From Brachynemurus nebulosus (lineage: Eukaryota; Arthropoda; Insecta; Neuroptera; Myrmeleontidae): a DNA stretch of 64,000 nucleotides. Positions 46,837 through 56,512 of the stretch are shown piece by piece. Location of the stretch: NCBI GenBank assembly GCA_035578155.1, contig JAPWDM010000022.1, positions 496,001 through 560,000 on the forward strand. The letters are read 5' to 3'. Every line of letters starts with the position of its first letter. The first letter of the stretch is position 1. The notes below the pieces were generated by a model. It was not told the origin of the DNA and ran no database searches. It saw only the letters and a program-made list of their open reading frames with translations. A program made the position numbers and the translations under genes.

Positions 46837-47793
46837 TTAACCAAACGGTGTGGTGACAGCAGTTTTCTCGACATCTTCTGGTGCCATTTTTACTTTTAAG
46901 AAAGCTTTGTCGATATCCAGTTTGCTGAATACTTTCTTGCCATGTAGAAAGCTTGAGAAATCTTGTATGTGAGATATTGGATATTGATCAGGGATTGTTA
47001 CTGCATTGAGTCGTCTAAAATCGCCGCACGGTCTCCAATCACCTGAAGGTTTACGTACCATGTGGAGTGGACTAGCCCACGGGCTCTTAGATGGACGGCA
47101 AATACCTTCATTTTGCATTTCCATAAAGATTTTACGCGCTGCGTGGAACTTGGCTGGATCTAGACGGCGAGGTCGTTGGGAAATTGGGTTTCCAGTAGTT
47201 TGGATATGATGTTCTATATTGTGTCCCAATGTTGCTTTAGGTGGAATTGCACCGGTGATCTCTGGAAATTGTTCGAATAGGTGTGTAAATTTATCATTTA
47301 TGTTGACAATACAGAGTGAACTAAGAGATGGATTGGTAATTCGGCGAATTCTCCCGAAGGATGATATGTTAGTGAGTGGATCCAAGAGGCACTTCTGCTT
47401 AACATCCACTAGTAGACCGTAGTGTTTTAAAAAATCGGCGCCAATAATTGCAATTGGAATTGAAGCAATTAAAAAATTCCATTTAAATTCTCGACGGAGT
47501 CCAAGATTCATATTAAGGGATCTTCTACCGTACGTACTTATGACGCTTCCGTTTGCCGCGGATAATTTTAGCGAGGTGGGATGTGACACTGAATATCTAG
47601 GTCGTGATATTACCGAAATTTCCGCGCCAGTATCGATTAAAAAGGATATACGATTTTTTCTATCGTAGATAAATAGGCGGTTTTGTGTGTTACCGCTATC
47701 ATCAACCGCCGCAACTGATGAAAGCGGAGTTAGTTTCCCGAATTGGTATTTGATCTCTTGTTGATTTGTTTGAAAGCACACGGCTGTTCGCAT
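46837..47793 (-). pseudogene. pol: Ty3/gypsy Pol N-terminal part: protease and start of RT
   Basis: 318 residues. An aspartic protease core is seen in FLIDTGAEISVIS near residue 52, with IGADFLKHYG near 118 as the second conserved block. The RT begins with SPWASPLHMVRKPSGDWR and includes motif A (VFSKLDIDKAF). The frame overlaps the end of gag (47730-47793) in a different phase, so Pol was probably made by ribosomal frameshifting. It ends at a premature stop inside the RT, right after TTPFG. Confidence 0.88.
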
Positions 47794-48551
47794 TTATTAG
47801 CATTTTTTCCGAATTTATTGTGAAACCAACACCAGTTTTTGTTCCAGCTTGGTCGATTTTCCCGTGATCTTGATCGATTTCGTCTATAATTGTTTTGTGA
47901 TGACTGATAATTAATTTTTGACATTTGAAATTTGAGTTCGTTTATTTGTTTGCTTAACTCAGCTACATTAGTTGGTGTCTCTCGAATAGCGAATGCTTCG
48001 GTGGAGTTAGAAATTGAGTTGATTGATGAAAAATTGGGAATTTCAGCTAATTGATCAGCTAGGGCAGTAATTGCCGTTTGTTGCATATTGGAAGCGGCTG
48101 CTAGAACGCCTGACAGTGTTTCCTGAAGACGTGTTGGAAGACGATGAATCCATAATTTTTGTAATAACTGATCGTTGAATGTGCTACCCGCCAAACTTTT
48201 CATTTGAGCTAAAAGTTCTGACGGTCGGTGACCAGCAAGTTCTAAGCCGGAGATGAGTTTACGAATTTTTTGGTCCGTAGAAATTGAATAATGATTTATA
48301 AGTGTTCTTTTGAGATTTTCATATTTATCCTGTGGTGGCGGATTAGTCAGGATGCTTGAGACTACGCAAAGCTCTTCACGACCCAACTGACAAACAATCG
48401 CATGGAATCTTGAACTATCCGAATTGACTTGTTTGGCGTGAAATTCTGATTCGGCTTGTTTGAACCATAGTTCAGGATGTTCTGGCCAAAATTTAGCAAG
48501 CTTAACTTCGCGAAGTGCGGCTATGTTAGTTTGTTGTACGCATTGGTTCAT
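47730..48551 (-). CDS. gag: Ty3/gypsy Gag
   Basis: 273 residues, apparently intact. The N-terminal half has KLAKFWPEHPELWFKQAESEF and LNTHRLPTRLQ-like helical capsid sequence (the actual text is LWIHRLPTRLQE), typical of the invertebrate gypsy Gag. Near residues 236-255 there is a CWFH...C...C knuckle (C-X2-H-X9-C-X3-C) preceded by an Arg-rich RRNRSRSRENR stretch, both likely RNA-binding. The product would assemble virus-like particles in the cytoplasm. The ATG at 48551 is the first in frame, about 250 bp after the 5' LTR. Confidence 0.88.
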   Translation of the reverse strand: MNQCVQQTNIAALREVKLAKFWPEHPELWFKQAESEFHAKQVNSDSSRFHAIVCQLGREELCVVSSILTNPPPQDKYENLKRTLINHYSISTDQKIRKLISGLELAGHRPSELLAQMKSLAGSTFNDQLLQKLWIHRLPTRLQETLSGVLAAASNMQQTAITALADQLAEIPNFSSINSISNSTEAFAIRETPTNVAELSKQINELKFQMSKINYQSSQNNYRRNRSRSRENRPSWNKNWCWFHNKFGKNANKCEQPCAFKQINKRSNTNSGN

Positions 48552-48777
48552 TGTATTTTCGTTTATTTGAGCGGACGTTGGACGAGGCTAATCGGAAGAA
48601 TTTTGACTTACTTGATTTTGGAATGCCTCCAATTGTTGTTGTAATAGTACATTTTCAGATTTGACTACTTCCAATGCACGTTTTAATTCTTCTTCCATTA
48701 TTTTCGATTCGCTTCCGCAATAGTTTAAATGTGAAAACCAACACGTGATTTTTAACTTGATTTTATTAAATCAATCA

Positions 48778-48799
48778 ACCACACGGAGGGGTTACCAAT
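48778..48799 (-). other. Primer-binding site
   Basis: On the minus strand TGGTAACCCCTCCGTGTGG begins two bases after the 5' LTR, the usual position and TGG start of a tRNA primer site. I do not assign the tRNA. Confidence 0.65.
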
Positions 48800-49063
48800 T
48801 GTGGGATGCGTGTTCATATGGTTGATTGATAAAATTGTACTCCGTATTTTAAGATTTATTCCATTTAATTACACATAAAAATAATTAATATAATTGTGAT
48901 GAGCGAACACTGTGTACTAAGAGGAAACCATCTTGAATGTCTGATGTGTGTGTATTGTTCAAATTGAATTACATAAAAAAGGTTCAACTAATAAGTTGGT
49001 AATGAAGAATTTGATAAGTTTGATAATATTGCATGTCGGTAAAGTAGATTTCGACAATGTCCA
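48800..49063 (-). repeat. 5' LTR of the Ty3/gypsy element
   Basis: 264 bp, same length as the 3' LTR, with one visible base difference. Confidence 0.92.
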
Positions 49064-49225
49064 TAATATGTTAGATAATACAGCCATCTCTAGTAAAACG
49101 TAGGTGACTGCGAAGATACATAATAATTGGTAATATACCTACGGTTGGAACTGAAATACCGGCAGCACGACCACTGAGATTCTTGCAGTCTTCTTTTTAT
49201 TAAGTTTATTTTGAACTAAAACTAA

Positions 49226-50079
49226 AGCCTACCGCACACGATGATTGTTTTCGTGCTAGTTTACTTGCAGGATTATCTTGAAGGGTACTGCGCATGGTAT
49301 GTTGCTTGGAGATAAGCAGGGAGCACTGCTAGTTTGGCTCACACGAAGCTCGTTATGTTGCTTGTAGTGTCGCAGGGTTCGCTGCTAGTTTAAATTTATT
49401 AATTGTCATTAACATGGAAACTATTATTCAGGTTACTTTTCGTAGACAAATTGCTGTTCCTGCATTTTGAATGATAGATATATTAAGAAATAAAAGGAAA
49501 GAAAAGAAAAGAATTGCTGTTGCAACATTTTTAATGACAGATAGGCTAATAATTTCCAAATTACGTGCCAACGAAAAAATAAAGCTGTCAAATTTTTTTA
49601 TTTATTTTTTACTGATTTAATATTAAAACAAATAAAAATGACGATAAAAGTTTATGCGGAAAACTAATTTTATTTAGTTTACTACAGATATATCTACACA
49701 GTATTATTAGTTTGACAATTTGCATCGTTCATATGTAATTGCCCCATTAAATTATATAAAATAGTTGCCCAAAAGTTGACAATTGACATGTACACCATGT
49801 ATACGATGTATACCATGTACATATAATAAATTAGTACTGTTTATTTTAAGCCCACGTGACAAAATTCTGTTTGATGGTTTACTCAACATTTAAACTAGCA
49901 AGTAACCTAGCATGAAAAATAATAAAAAATAGCACGGGATCTATCACCAAAATCAAGCAAGCTCGCATGCAGCAGAGCCATCAGTGACGTCACATCTAGC
50001 AGCGTAGCAAGCAGAACTGCCATCAGAACTCCAATCAAGTGATTTATCACGAAAACATGCATCGTGTGCGGTGGACTTA
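49226..50079. mobile_element. Harbinger-like MITE with TAA duplication, right arm only
   Basis: Ends AGCCTACCGCACACGATGATTGTTTTCGTG and the inverse of AAGTCCACCGCACACGATGCATGTTTTCGTG are ~30-bp TIRs (first 20 bases are the diagnostic part). TAA lies on both sides (49223-49225 and 50080-50082). The uninterrupted target is in the left arm at 37301-37325. It has no transposase. Confidence 0.8.
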
Positions 50080-50204
50080 TAACTTACTACATTTTGTCCC
50101 AATTATGTATATGTTTAATTTAACTTTGATTATAATTACAGGCTTGTAAACGGTATCAACAAATATTTACGTAAGTGGTAGAATTTATGGATTATTATGT
50201 TAGC

Positions 50205-50340
50205 TACGGGAAGTGAGCGCCGCAAATTTTTTTTCTTTTTTTTTGATGTTTTTAAATTTTTTTCTCTCTAATTATATAATTAATTCAAAAAAGAATTTCG
50301 CGCTTCGATGGGGCAAATTTAAAAGTATTAGGAAATAGTA
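50205..50340. repeat. Repeat family Z, partial unit
   Basis: Contains AGCGCCGCAAATTTTTTTTC and TTTCGCGCTTCGATGGGGCAA, matching the units at 40.1-40.6 and 42.3-43.1 kb. Confidence 0.65.
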
Positions 50341-50798
50341 TATTTTGCAATAAGTGCGGGAAATTGTCGATTACCCACGAAAGCGAAGTTGAGCGCACGA
50401 ACGTAGTGAGTGCGCTCATTCGCTTGATTGGGCAATCGAGAATCCCGCACGAGTTGCACATACTACTTTTTATTACGAATTTCACATACTTTTTTCTATT
50501 AATATTACTATTTTTGACATTTTTATTACTTTTTAAAATAATATTTTTGAGTGTTCGTCTTTTTTTTCTGAATTAAATCTTGTTTAAATTACTTTGTTGG
50601 TGGTTTCCATAGAAATAATTATGAAATATTTATTAAATGAAAAATCAAGAGGCGGGTTGGCGTGTTTTATTGTCAATTTGCGTGTGGAAAGTTACCTTCC
50701 GCTCGCAAAAAAGTATGCGGGAAGAGTACAGTGGGCAAACAGCTATTTTACGTACATAAATATGTGCACCAAGTTAGTACTTCTCCCGCATGAGTAAT
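50341..50798. mobile_element. MITE-like insertion with hairpins into repeat Z
   Basis: The Z unit is interrupted here and resumes at about 50799. The insert has a ~100-bp imperfect hairpin at 50355-50455 (AGTGCGGGAAATTGTCGATTA paired with AATCGAGAATCCCGCAC) and CCCGCAT / ATGCGGG motifs near both ends. No family assigned. Confidence 0.5.
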
Positions 50799-50868
50799 AA
50801 AAAAATATTTTGATGACTAAAAAAAATATTTTTTTGTTTTAATGCTAATTTATATGTCAAAATGTTTG

Positions 50869-50969
<101 letters not shown>

Positions 50970-50977
50970 GTCACGAT

Positions 50978-52036
50978 TAGGGTTGCCAGCTTTTTTAAGG
51001 CAAAAAAATTACTTTTCGGTCTTTTAGCAAAAATGAAAGGTACAGTTAGTAAAAAAAAAGTACGCATTAAATTTTTATATTAGGTATTTTCCTATAAGTA
51101 TTTTTTATTGCTCTTAACTATATTCAATCCTGGATTTACACTAAGGCCACGCAGGGCACTAATCTCCAGCGGCAAATTTTAAACAGAGCGGAAAAATTTG
51201 GAATTTAACCTTATTTTTGTCTTTTTTTATCTTTTTTTTGTTTCTGTATGTTTACTAAGAAACTTTTTCGAAATTTTCGTTTTAGAAAAAACCAGGAGGC
51301 GGCATTTTTCACGATATCCCGGGCGGCACTTAGGGTAAATGCGGCCCTGGCTATCTGGATCTCTTTACAAATCTCTCTCTCTGGACAAATTACGACTGGC
51401 GCCTCAAATTAGCCCTGCAGTTCTGAGATTTTAGACTTTAAATTACAACTTTGAGCAAAAACAAGTAAACTAGTATTTTTCATGCAGTTTTCATATATGC
51501 TATTCAAATTTTAATATACGAAAGCATATCCACCCTATTTCAAAATTTACCCTCAATTTTACCTGAACAGCCCCTCCAGTAGATCCGACCGTGGATTTAT
51601 ACACATCAATAGAAAGCTCTCTAAAAATAAAGCGTTTTGTCAATTTAAATTTTTTTCTGTCTGCCATCGTTTGCAAGTTATCAAGCACAATTAAAATTTT
51701 ATCCTATAATTTTGAGGGGTGATTTCACCCCTTAAATGGCGACGGTGGCAGATAAAAAAAATACGGGTCTGTTATTTTTGCTTGTACTGTGAATTGAGAG
51801 TTCAAAACCTTTCCTTGTAAGTGTCGGCGCTAACTTTTGACATCAAATCAATCGACAACAAAGTACCTAAACATTATAATTTAAAATAAGAGCCAAAAAC
51901 GAGATGAATGAATGAAAATTTAACATACATAAAAAAAAAAAAGTATTTCAGCGTATTTTTATTTCTTTATAAAAATCAAAGTACGTTTGTCTAAAAAAAG
52001 TACAATACTTTTTAAAAAGTTTGGATGGCAACTCTA
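50978..52036. mobile_element. hAT-type element with 8-bp TSD, right-arm copy
   Basis: TAGGGTTGCCA and, complemented, TAGAGTTGCCA ends with perfect GTCACGAT duplications (50970-50977 and 52037-52044). This is the inverse counterpart of 35588-36635, so the insertion preceded the palindrome. Region 51500-51790 inside it resembles the dispersed repeat at 10900-11160. Confidence 0.85.
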
Positions 52037-52119
52037 GTCACGATGTATGTCTGGGATAAACTCCGAAACTACTGAAGCGATTTTAATCAAATTTGGTAAT
52101 TATCTGTAATTTGTTCCCA

Positions 52120-52500
52120 AAACAGAGCGGGAAGCTTCAAAATTAATTATCACATGTTTGAGTAAATATTTTTGAGTACATATAATTATTGTTAATAAGT
52201 TATGAATTAATGAACGATTAAAAAGTTTTAATTAAATTATTCTTTCTAGGTTAAACTAAATGATTTTTGTTAATATTTAATTTATTTCCAATAATGTATT
52301 TTACGCAAATTTTGGACAGAAAATGCCGGAACCAGTCAACGTTCAGCACACATGTCACAACTATATTTATTACAGGGACTCTATATTTTGATAGAGTCCT
52401 ATAATAAATAGAGTCGTGACATGTGTGCTGAACGCTAATTGGTTCCGGCATTTTCTGTCCAAAGTTTGCGTAAAAGTAAATTAAATATTAACAATAACCA
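52120..52500. mobile_element. MITE family Y copy, inverted pair
   Basis: AGCGGGAAGCTTCAAAATTAA, CACATGTCAC and TAATAAATAGAGTCGTGACATGT identify the family. A short inverted continuation follows the GACTCTATATTTTGATAGAGTC centre at 52376-52397. Confidence 0.7.
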
Positions 52501-54095
52501 TTTAACCCAATAGCCGTCGCCCGTCAAGTTGAAGTAAAATGATAAATATTAAGATATTTAGCAAGCATATATTTTTTGTGATTCCTGCTACATGTTCTGG
52601 AAAGTATTCCCAACCGTTACTCCATTTATGATAGCATTCAGTTAGCATTAGATATAATAACGTCTCATCTGAAAGTTAGTGTTTGTAAAATTTGCATATA
52701 TTCACTAACAATAAAACTCTTAAGTTTTAGCTAAGGTAAGCCCTAATTTAATTTTATTGTAATTCTGGTTTAACGAACAATTAGTTATATTTTTTTGTTT
52801 TTTGAGGTTCATTATGAATTAAATTTTGTTAAAAAATAGTTTTTAGACCAGACAACCTAACAGAAATTTATTATTTTTGATGGGGGCTACTGGTATATAC
52901 AAAAATACAAGCATTTTCCAGTAACCGTCATAGTGACGGTTATTGAGGTAACAAATTGTATTTTAAAAAAGGATACATATTCTCCTATATTTTTTACACT
53001 TAAAATTTAAAATCTGGATTATATTCACAACAATACGATAAAGCTACTGACCAGTACCCGTCATTATTTTCTGTAACAATTAAATTTTAGTAGTCCTTAT
53101 AAATTAATGTCGGATAATGGTACCCTATAGTAACGGCTTTTGGTACCGTCTTCTTTGTAGGTAAATTTCAATATAAAATATAATAATGAAGATTAAATAA
53201 ATGCTTTTGATATGCTATTAGTTAAAAAAAATGCCGATTTCTATCGTAGTCAAACAATTTCGTACATCACAGATAATTGTCAGACTATATTGTCAGATAA
53301 ATTAAAAGGAAAGTAGCCCATATTATGCAAAAAGTGCTTCCACAATTATTTTAACCAACAAAGAAGATGAGAACGTAGTAAAGTGGATGATTCATTTGAA
53401 TGAAACTGTGATCCTTAACTGCCAGACAGTAGCCAACTACTAATCCAAAACTTGGGAAAATCCATTTACTCATGATCGACCTCGACAAAAATGGTTCTTG
53501 TCTTTTTGCAATAGACACCCGGAGTTATCTAAGCGATTATCTCAAAATTTAAGAAAATCAAGGGCTTCGGTAGCATAAAATATTAAAAACTAGCTTAAGG
53601 AAATTGAAGAATATTCTAAGAAGGAAGAATTTATAGAAATTTTGAAAGATACAGAGCGTCTGATGGAATTATGATGGATCAGTATATTTTTGAGCCCGAC
53701 TAATAACCATGTAATTGTATAGAAAGGACAAAAGTCAGTACATAATGTTATTAATTCCAATGAAAAAGAATGTACAAAAACAGCACATATGGATATTATG
53801 GATAATGCTTAAGAAGAATTAGCATCACGGACGGTTGTACTAATGTTAAAGAGAATTTTAAAGGAATCAGTTCTAGTTCAGTGCCAATCTAAGCAATATA
53901 TTTGCACGATTTGTAGAAAGGAAATAACAGAATCAAATATTTTTTTTTAAATAAAGCTTTATTCTTAAGTATTTTAATTATATAGTTAAGTTGTTTAAGA
54001 TTATTCATGTTCTAAAGAATGACGGATACTCGGTCTCTCCTCTGACCGATACTGGAACATCGGTTTGTTATTGACGGGTACTGGTACACCACTCT
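52501..54095 (+). mobile_element. Probable pogo-like DNA transposon remnant
   Basis: A degraded transposase lies at 53290-53960. Around it are repeated (C)AGTACCCGTCA-type motifs: 52515, a TAACCGTCA/TGACGGTTA hairpin at 52920-52942, 53050 and, inverted, 54035 and 54070. These could be terminal or subterminal repeats. Precise ends were not found. Confidence 0.5.
53290..53960 (+). pseudogene. pogo/Tigger-like transposase, degenerate
   Basis: Around 53440-53575 the plus strand reads THDRPRQKWFLSFCNRHPEL followed by KRLSQNLRKSRASV, the CENP-B-type helix-turn-helix that pogo-group transposases use to bind DNA. A later in-register patch near 53725-53815 (KGQKSVHNVINSNEKECT) resembles the strand before the second catalytic Asp of the DDE domain. 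Stops and shifts separate the pieces, so no product is made. Confidence 0.6.
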
Positions 54096-54132
54096 TTTTT
54101 ATCTATTTTATTTTTATTAATGTATTTATTAC

Positions 54133-54345
54133 TAGCTGTGGCCCGTGGTTTCACCCAAGTAAAATTATTAGTCTAATGATTAGTTTGTATACTTAATTAT
54201 TGGTCAAATGATTAGATCAATTTTAAATTAGATATTCGGAAATAATACCTGGCTCCGCCCGTCAAACGACTCTAAAGTAGCAATCTTCACATTTCAATAG
54301 CATGGCTAAATCCCGCACCTTTATGTACCTAGATACCCGTATCTA
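54133..54345 (+). repeat. Dispersed repeat family W, copy 1
   Basis: Starts AGCTGTGGCCCGTGGTTTCAC and includes CCCGTCAAACGACTCTAAAGTAG and ATAGCATGGCTAAAT. Relatives lie at 59583-60030, 62660-63640 and 63871-64000. Confidence 0.65.
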
Positions 54346-55140
54346 GCCAACGTAGTGCTTACCAAATTTAAATTGTGGTGTTACAAAAATCATCTAATAG
54401 TGAACATAAATAAAACTGCTCTTATAGACTTTAAACTTAAAAATATACAAAACATACATATGGAAATCACCAATGAAGAAATAACGCTGACATCTGTTAT
54501 TAGTGTCCGGTTTTTAGGCACCATTATAGACAATAATTTAAAGTTCTCTGAACAAGTTGATGCGGTATGTAAAAAGTTGAACAAATTCTCTTACCAGATA
54601 ACCACCTTGACAAAATATCTTGATCAAGATCAATTGCTAATGTTTTATTATGCTCATGTATTTTCTGCATTAAAGTACGGTATTGCTATGTGGGGAGCTT
54701 GCGCTGAGGCTAAGCGCATACTGATCATTCAAAAAAAGAACCTAAGAAAAATATTTAAAATAGGTCCAAGAGTTTCGTGTAAAGATTTTTTCAGGAAATG
54801 GGGTATTTTGACTGTACCTGGAGTTTATATATAGGAGTTATTAACTTACATGCATAAGAAACAATATTTTATAATAGCAAATACAAGTAGCCACTATAAT
54901 ACAAGATTTAAGTCATCATATGATTTTTCACACAGAACAGCCATTTATGAGAAAACACCGTTGTATGTAAGTTATAAAGCATTTGCTAAATTACCAACGG
55001 AAATACATAGGGAAGAGAAATTTGTTCAATTTAAAAACAAATTAAAAAATTATTTAATTAATATGGCACCTTATGAAATAAGTGAATGTTTGTAATTTTT
55101 GACGTTTGTATACCTTTATTTGGTCATTTCTAATAAATAT
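54346..55140 (+). mobile_element. CR1/L2-group non-LTR retrotransposon, 5'-truncated
   Basis: Only the RT C-terminal part and a short 3' end remain. The element stops in (TTATTATT) simple repeats near 55130-55155, a tail type common in this group. It meets the poly(A) tail of an opposite-strand element. Confidence 0.65.
54355..55095 (+). pseudogene. Non-LTR reverse transcriptase C-terminal fragment
   Basis: The frame reads HLIVNINKTALIDFK, then VRFLGTIIDNNLKFSEQV, ALKYGIAMWGACAEA and IQKKNLRKIFKIG, the thumb-and-connection pattern of CR1/L2/Jockey-type enzymes. A single TAG at 54832-54834 interrupts it; the same frame continues to 55095 with HYNTRFKSSYDF and FKNKLKNYL. The palm with the catalytic Asp pair is missing. 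Confidence 0.75.
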
Positions 55141-55223
55141 TATTATTATTATTTTTTTTTTTTTTTTTTTTTTGATTAAAATTGGGGTACTGCTGCCGGT
55201 GGATGGCGCGGTCAGCAGCACCC

Positions 55224-55847
55224 GGCGGCATCGCCATCGGAGGGCATGTGCCGCCATAAACAGTAAAAATAAAAACGACACATAAAGACAGGAACACATA
55301 AATGCATTAGACAACGGACAAACATACACATGATAAAATCCAACGATGAGCCCTGCCATCCCAGGGCTTAAAAAGAGTAGACAGTCCTTGGTGACGGTAC
55401 GATAAGTACTAGACAGAGCGTCCGGTCACCAAGGCCTGAAGACCATCGCTGCGACTCCCCCCGAGGCGTAAAGGGCCTCGGGGTGGAGGAACCTGACTAG
55501 ACAATCACTAAGTATCACAGATAAAAATCACAGTAAAAATCACAGATAATACTTATTACGCCGCTGGGAGGCCACAGGCCGACCTGCGACGCAATAAGGA
55601 ATTAAAACAATACCGCTGTGGAGCCATAACAACAGGCCCACAGCGGCATAACAAAATATCACAGATAAATAAAAACAAGTGATATACCACCTCGGGTGTA
55701 AAAGGCCTTCGGTGGTACATCGTTAAAAAGAAATAACAGCAACAAAAAACATGTATAAATAACAACAGTACCACTAAGGGTGTAAAAGGCCCTTAGTGGC
55801 ATAACGAAAGACTAAAAGTACCCTGCCAGACCAGCTGGAACAGGGTA
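55224..55847 (-). other. Array of at least eight hairpins in the 3' UTR
   Basis: Perfect stems are 55224-55230/55249-55255 (7 bp), 55349-55355/55362-55368 (7), 55386-55395/55425-55434 (10), 55459-55467/55475-55483 (9), 55613-55621/55638-55646 (9), 55685-55691/55711-55717 (7), 55771-55780/55790-55799 (10) and 55819-55825/55841-55847 (7). Three of them have a loop of the form GTAAA(A)GG on the plus strand although their stems differ. In this AT-rich window the stems are unusually GC-rich. A structural RNA role is an inference. Confidence 0.7.
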
Positions 55848-55980
55848 TCGTTAATAAATAAATAAATTAAGACACACACAATACTTTTTTTAAACACATA
55901 AATTAAAATCGACTGTAATTAAAATTCTATCGGGGGAGATAAAAAGAGACGACTTTCTAAAATTAAGAGATGTAAAGCCC

Positions 55981-56492
55981 CTACAGTCTCTGAAGAAGAT
56001 GGGAAAATCTGAGAAATTCAATCATCCTTCTTTCAGAGACAGCATCATAAGATAACGCTTCGGCTACATTATTCGGGAGCTGCAACCTCTGGCGCAATGG
56101 CGCAAAGGTTACACATTCCTCAACTATATGCCTCACGGTCAGCGCCGTCCCGCAGGCGGCGCACCTTGGATGATCCTCACCGGCGAGAAGACGAACGTGT
56201 GTTAACGCCGTGTGGCCCAAGCGTAAACGCGTCAGGGCCACACTCTTTCGCCGGCTCAGATTTACAGGTGCCGGAGTTCTTCGGACCTCAGGTTTCACCT
56301 GTCTGAGTTTTGCCGTGAGGTTGTTCCACTCACGTTGCCATTTTTGATCAATCGCGGAACGTATGCACACTCTCAGATCCTCTGGGCGAATGGCAATGTC
56401 CTGTGCCTCACCGACTTCGGCTGCATGACGTGCTGCCTGGTCGGCGAGTTCATTGCCAGGTATCCCCACATGTCCGGGAATCCAAAAGAAGG
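55981..56492 (-). pseudogene. I-group retrotransposon ORF2 end: RNase H and CCHC-type zinc finger
   Basis: The frame enters from the 56492 junction as WIPGHVGIPGNELADQAA, the last conserved block of RNase H with its catalytic Asp. It continues with SVALTRLRLGHTALTH and a zinc-binding CAACGTALTVRHIVEEC near the end, and stops at 55981. RNase H would remove template RNA during reverse transcription. Everything upstream (endonuclease, RT) is missing, so the copy is dead. The ATG at 56469 is internal. Confidence 0.85.
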
Positions 56493-56512
56493 ATTATTAT
56501 TATTATTATTAT
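56493..56512. repeat. (TTA)n tract, tail of R4/Dong-like copy C
   Basis: Short ATT repeat at the junction between copy C and the I-group element. Confidence 0.9.

Larger units (their letters stand above)
44231..49069 (-). mobile_element. Ty3/gypsy LTR retrotransposon, nearly intact
   Basis: Two 264-bp LTRs enclose gag and pol on the minus strand. The flanks carry the same TAATAT (44231-44236 and 49064-49069), a 4-6 bp duplication depending on how the ends are drawn. The LTRs seem to differ at one base only (44497 C versus T), so insertion is recent. The empty site survives in the left palindrome arm near 37462-37485. Coding damage is limited to one stop and one frameshift. Confidence 0.92.
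55150..56492 (-). mobile_element. I-group non-LTR retrotransposon 3' end
   Basis: A minus-strand element with the end of an RNase H domain, a zinc-finger tail, an ~800-bp structured 3' UTR and a poly(A) tail (the T run at 55150-55173). Its 5' side is lost at 56493, where R4/Dong-like copy C joins through a TAA tract. Confidence 0.8.

Noticed and set aside
46424..47422. Plus-strand and alternative-frame ORFs inside the Ty3/gypsy element
   Set aside because: Shadows of pol, which has clear protease, RT, RNase H and integrase motifs on the minus strand.
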